This document shows positions 61,483 through 64,000 of a DNA stretch of 64,000 nucleotides, in pieces. Source of the stretch: an uncultured Collinsella sp. (GTDB lineage: Bacteria; Actinomycetota; Coriobacteriia; Coriobacteriales; Coriobacteriaceae); assembly GCA_934647195.1 (NCBI GenBank), contig CAKUFD010000002.1, positions 225,414-289,413 on the forward strand, read 5' to 3'. A program made the position numbers and the translations under genes. The notes beneath the pieces are model-generated. The model had not been told where the DNA came from. It was given only the letters and a program-made list of their open reading frames with translations, and made no database searches. The first letter of the stretch is position 1. Every line of letters begins with the position of its first letter.

Positions 61483-61719
61483 CTAGTCCTCCTTCGTAGT
61501 CGATGCGAGCGGGCTCTTGCCGCCCGCCACCTCCGGCAGCCCGGCCACGGAGGTGAGCAGGCTCACCACTGCGGCGACGCCGGACACGCTCGCGATCTGC
61601 AGCCAGTCGAGGTCGGTGAAGCCGACCGCGCCGGTGCCGATGAGGGAGACGGCCGTCTGCGCCGCCGTCTTCACCGCTCGCGTGAGGGCCGCGACGGCCC
61701 AGTCCCTGTACTCGTCCAT
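61483..61719 (-). CDS. Small phage holin
   Basis: 78 aa from ATG 61719: MDEYRDWAVAALTRAVKTAAQTAVSLIGTG, then LDWLQIASVSGVAAVVSLLTSVAGLPE, so two potential membrane segments and a short charged tail (LASTTKED). This is the design of r1t/Dp-1-like holins in Actinobacteria. Preceded by AAGGAGCGG and overlapping the upstream gene by one base (TAATG). Confidence 0.78.
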   Translation of the reverse strand: MDEYRDWAVAALTRAVKTAAQTAVSLIGTGAVGFTDLDWLQIASVSGVAAVVSLLTSVAGLPEVAGGKSPLASTTKED

Positions 61720-62027
61720 TACCGCTCCTTCTCTCCCCTTACCGGGGCGTCGATGATCTCCTGGTAGTAGTGTGTCCCCGTGCCGTTGCCGCCCATGCCG
61801 TGGTACGCGCCGTAGACCTGCGCGGCCTCCTGCTTGACCCAGTCCGGGCAGCCCGCCCCGCTCACGACGTAGCGCTCGTGGAGGTCCACGAGGCGGCTGC
61901 GCAGCATCGTCCTCGTGCCCTCCTGCATCGAGTCCATGACCCTGTACAGGCGCATGAGCGCCGCGGCGAGGGCGGCGAGGGCCGCGGGGACGGCCCACTG
62001 GATGGCGGCCGTCAAGGCCTGCTCCAT
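61719..62027 (-). CDS. Membrane-anchored lysis-cassette protein
   Basis: 102 aa from ATG 62027 (MEQALTAAIQWAVPAALAALAAALMRLYR), with GGGGGT 8 bases upstream; GTG 62036 is in frame. One N-terminal membrane helix, then a cytoplasmic helical part (LRSRLVDLHERYVVSGAGCPDWVKQEAAQVYGAYHGMGGNGTGTHYYQEI). The YHGMGGNGTGT ending is common in small phage proteins next to holins, sometimes annotated as holin or minor structural. Function unproven. Confidence 0.62.
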   Translation of the reverse strand: MEQALTAAIQWAVPAALAALAAALMRLYRVMDSMQEGTRTMLRSRLVDLHERYVVSGAGCPDWVKQEAAQVYGAYHGMGGNGTGTHYYQEIIDAPVRGEKER

Positions 62028-62039
62028 ACGCGGCACCCC

Positions 62040-62609
62040 CTACGCGGCCACGAGGGACCATGCCGAGTCGCTGCCCACCACGCCCGGCTCCAAGGTGTTG
62101 GAGTCCATCAGGGACTGGTAGACCTGGCCGTACTTCATGACCCGGTCGCCCTTGGCGTAGGATTTCCCGCTCTGCCACTCCGGTACCGTCTCGGTGCCGT
62201 CGGCGGCGGGCACGACCTTGGACCAGTGCTGAGGGTCGGCGGTCGGGTCCTCCGCCGCGGCGGTGTGGCCGCTGATGGCCTTGTACAGCGCACCCTGCCA
62301 CAGGATGCGGTCTCCCAGGGCGTAGACGTGGCCCTTCTCGTAGCGCGGGAAGAGCGCCGGCACCTTCAGCGCGTCGGCGTCGCTCAGCTTGGACGCCTGG
62401 ATCTGCGCGAGCATGAGCGCGGCGTCCTGCGCCGTGCCCGCGTCCGGCACGAGCGTCCAGACCTGCCAGATGGCGCCGTCGCGCTGCTCGTAGGCGAGCG
62501 ACGTGTGGTAGCCCTCCCCAGGCGTCGGCTCGACGGCCTCGCGGATGGGCAGGCCCGAGCCGTCGGTGGTCAGGTAGACCGACCCCGACACGAATTGTCC
62601 GTAGAACAT
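62040..62609 (-). CDS. Tail/baseplate accessory protein with carbohydrate-binding-like modules
   Basis: 189 aa. N-terminal region SGSVYLTTDGSGLPIREAVEP and DGAIWQVWTLVPDAGTAQDAALMLAQIQAS; then two copies of a chitin-binding 5/12-like unit: YALGDRILWQGALYKAISGHTAA...HWSKV (about 98-128) and YAKGDRVMKYGQVYQSLMDSNT...SAWSLV (about 150-187). Such modules bind wall or surface sugars. Preceded by AAGGAGAAC. Confidence 0.68.
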   Translation of the reverse strand: MFYGQFVSGSVYLTTDGSGLPIREAVEPTPGEGYHTSLAYEQRDGAIWQVWTLVPDAGTAQDAALMLAQIQASKLSDADALKVPALFPRYEKGHVYALGDRILWQGALYKAISGHTAAAEDPTADPQHWSKVVPAADGTETVPEWQSGKSYAKGDRVMKYGQVYQSLMDSNTLEPGVVGSDSAWSLVAA

Positions 62610-62618
62610 GTGTTCTCC

Positions 62619-63026
62619 TTATCCTTCGATTGGTTCCCAGAGGGAGGACGTGGCCTCCGGCTCCGTGCCGAGTCTCGGCTGATGCGTCTGCAGGCAGCGG
62701 TAAAGCCTGCCGCCCCGCTCCACGCGGTCGCCCGCTGCGTATCCCGCCACGCCGACGTACCATGCCGGGAAGAGGAGCGGGACCTTCACTGCGTCGGCAT
62801 CCGGCAGCCCGCGCGCTGCCATCGTGGCCACGGCCAGCGAGTCCTCCCCGCGCGACCTCGGCTCGACGCCCCACACCTGCGTGATCTCCTCACCGACGTC
62901 CCGCAGCGTACAGGTCACCTCGAAGCCCTCGGGGACCTCCGGCGGGTCTGTCTCCACGAGCGGCTTGCCGCCGCCGTCCGTCTCCAGCCGGACCGACGGC
63001 CCGACCGCGGTTCCGCGTAAAGCCAT
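62619..63026 (-). CDS. Paralogue of the preceding carbohydrate-binding tail protein
   Basis: 135 aa. Same layout with one binding unit: TAVGPSVRLETDGGGKPLVETD, then LPDADAVKVPLLFPAWYVGVAGYAAGDRVERGGRLYRCLQTH...LWEPIEG. LPDADAVKVPLLFP is a near match to LSDADALKVPALFP in the neighbour. This supports tandem duplication and divergence. It starts 27 bases after the conserved GTCTGGGATTT motif (reading the - strand). Confidence 0.65.
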   Translation of the reverse strand: MALRGTAVGPSVRLETDGGGKPLVETDPPEVPEGFEVTCTLRDVGEEITQVWGVEPRSRGEDSLAVATMAARGLPDADAVKVPLLFPAWYVGVAGYAAGDRVERGGRLYRCLQTHQPRLGTEPEATSSLWEPIEG

Positions 63027-63052
63027 GCGCGGCTCCTTCCTCTATCCGGGGA

Positions 63053-63101
63053 AAATCCCAGACGAGAGAGCAGGACGGCCCTGTTCTTGCGTCTGGGATT
63101 T
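63053..63101. repeat. Long inverted repeat between tail genes and recombinase
   Basis: 12-bp perfect arms AAATCCCAGACG (63053-63064) and CGTCTGGGATTT (63090-63101), with further pairing inside (AGAGCAGG with CCTGTTCT, one wobble). The ATCCCAG arm is shared with recombinase site 2 of prophage 1. It could be a recombinase binding site, or a terminator for either strand (four T on the - strand). Confidence 0.55.
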
Positions 63102-63120
63102 CTAAGAGATTGGGTTGTAA

Positions 63121-63987
63121 ATGCTGTTCAAAGATGCCGCCTATGAGTACATGGCAGACAAGCGCAAGCGCCTGCGGGCCACGACACTCGAGGGCTATGA
63201 GAGCGCCATCCGCTGCCACCTGCTGCCCGCATGGGGCGAGCGCGAGATGGAGACGATCGCATTCGAGGAGGTGCAAGAGTGGGTGGATTCCTTCGCCCTG
63301 CCCGGTGCCGCCGAGAAGGCATACAAGACATTCCGGCAGATTTACCGCTGGGCCCTGCGCCGCCATCAACTCCGCATCTGGGATGTGACGCAAGGGGTTG
63401 AGCTGCCGAAGAAACCAGCCGTGCGTCGCCCCACGCTCACGGCGGAGCAGGAGCGCACGACGCTCAAGGCCATCGTTGGACAGCCCTTCGAGGCTGCCGT
63501 GCTCTTGGGTGCCGCCCTCGGCCTGCGCAGATGCGAGGCCTGCGCCGTGCGCATCGAGGACATCGACTGGCGCAGCGGATGGGTGCACGTCCGCCGCGGG
63601 CTGCACGTGGTTAAGGGCGAGATGATCGAGACGGGCTGCAAGACGAAGCTGTCCGACAGGCGTCTCAAGCTGCCCAGATTCGCCCTAGAGCGCCTGCGTG
63701 CCATTCGCGGGGCGCGCAGGTCTGGGCGCCTGTGTCTGCTAGACCCAAACGCCGTGGCTAGGCGGTTCCGCTCCTTTTGCCGCCATCATGGGCTGCCGCA
63801 CGTACCGATGACATGTCTGCGCCACTCGTGGGCTACGATCTCATTGGAGCACGGGGCAGCCATCGAGGACATTGCCGTGGCGCTGGGGCATTCGACCGTC
63901 AATACTGCCATGAGCCATTACTTGCAGAGCTTTAGGACCGTGGTGGCGAGGGCGAGTGCATCATACGCCTCGGCCATGGCGGGCTAG
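63121..63987 (+). CDS. Tyrosine recombinase (candidate cassette-switching enzyme)
   Basis: 288 aa. Core-binding SAM-like domain (about 1-90: AAYEYMADKRKRLRATTLEGYESAI), no arm-binding AP2 domain. Catalytic domain: R136 in LGLRRCEA, K174 in CKTKLSDRR, R234 in TCLRHSWAT, H257 in LGHS, Y267 in AMSHYLQ. The first His of the HxxR motif is Thr (T231), which is atypical. The gene lies opposite to surrounding late genes, between a long inverted repeat and ATTCCGTATCCC. It is short and lies inside the tail region, which favours local inversion or exchange over phage integration, but an integrase role is not excluded. Confidence 0.82.
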   Translation: MLFKDAAYEYMADKRKRLRATTLEGYESAIRCHLLPAWGEREMETIAFEEVQEWVDSFALPGAAEKAYKTFRQIYRWALRRHQLRIWDVTQGVELPKKPAVRRPTLTAEQERTTLKAIVGQPFEAAVLLGAALGLRRCEACAVRIEDIDWRSGWVHVRRGLHVVKGEMIETGCKTKLSDRRLKLPRFALERLRAIRGARRSGRLCLLDPNAVARRFRSFCRHHGLPHVPMTCLRHSWATISLEHGAAIEDIAVALGHSTVNTAMSHYLQSFRTVVARASASYASAMAG

Positions 63988-64000
63988 GATTCCGTATCCC
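63987..64000 (+). repeat. Putative recombinase site 3 (truncated by the window edge)
   Basis: GGATTCCGTATCCC follows the recombinase stop directly. It carries the same TCCGT spacer and ATCCC right arm as sites 1 and 2 of prophage 1. Relative to the tail genes of prophage 2 (- strand) it is inverted, whereas sites 1 and 2 are forward relative to theirs. Confidence 0.6.

Larger units (their letters stand above)
60448..64000 (-). mobile_element. Prophage 2, lysis end (partial, runs off the window)
   Basis: A run of high-GC - strand phage genes: two carbohydrate-binding tail proteins, a holin cassette, an amidase endolysin and a terminator. A tyrosine recombinase on the + strand sits in the middle of the late genes. 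The element begins just upstream of pnp. Its lysis proteins differ from those of prophage 1, so it is a different phage. Confidence 0.88.

Noticed and set aside
63121-63987. Recombinase as the ordinary integrase of prophage 2
   Set aside because: Not fully excluded, but it sits inside late tail genes 2.6 kb from the phage end, lacks an arm-binding domain and is bordered by the fibre-gene site core, so I rank switching higher.

Overview
The window is bacterial chromosome from a high-GC Gram-positive. A dense block of housekeeping genes (about 12.4-60.2 kb) is flanked by two prophage fragments of higher GC. The gene set and order point to an actinobacterium of the Coriobacteriia type (Collinsella/Atopobiaceae-like): scpAB-rluB-cmk-plsC-ispH-DUF512-der-plsY-gpsA in one run; FHA next to a MerR regulator; spoVS next to rny; a Bacillus-type lexA/yneA-like divergon; and ftsK-rodZ-yajQ-rimO-pgsA-cinA-recA-recX in one run. 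That assignment is inference from content, not from a database match.

Region 1 (1-12221) is the right part of a siphophage-type prophage. It runs from the head-tail connector region through neck proteins, major tail protein, a tail assembly chaperone with a -1 frameshift site, tape measure, distal tail and tail-hub proteins, and a receptor-binding protein. Small virion proteins, holin, a CHAP endolysin and two orphan genes behind duplicated palindromic promoters follow, then an Aca2/YdiL-like HTH protein. The prophage ends in the 3' half of a tRNA-Met gene (attR). Its integrase and attL lie to the left of the window.

Region 2 (12400-38200, mostly + strand) holds tRNA-Val, an ABC-F ATPase, a site-2 protease, the scpA-to-gpsA run, rpe, a cysteine desulfurase, a Nif3 protein, a zinc-ribbon protein, coaBC and tRNA-Pro. 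A phosphatidyltransferase, the FHA/MerR pair, apt, a DUF1836/degV divergon, trxB, a glycolipid glycosyltransferase, dut and nrdR follow.

Region 3 (37.7-60.2 kb, mostly - strand) holds the SOS and RNA-metabolism block: a yneA-like gene and lexA with three SOS boxes, hflX-miaA-miaB, spoVS, an unassigned GHKL ATPase, RNase Y, recX, recA (SOS box inside the promoter spacer), cinA, pgsA, rimO, yajQ, a RodZ-like protein, ftsK, RNase J and pnp.

Region 4 (60448-64000) is the end of a second prophage on the - strand. It holds an amidase endolysin, a holin cassette and two paralogous carbohydrate-binding tail proteins, with a tyrosine recombinase gene inserted in the opposite direction.

The most interesting signal links the two prophages. 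The receptor-binding gene of prophage 1 carries, inside its coding sequence, a 27-bp recombinase-type site (11-bp perfect inverted arms around TCCGT). A second copy of its core lies just after the stop codon, so the variable C-terminal third forms a flanked cassette. The same core, ATTCCGTATCCC, lies immediately after the tyrosine recombinase gene of prophage 2, at the very end of the window. This looks like a tail-fibre cassette-switching (shufflon or inversion-like) host-range system.
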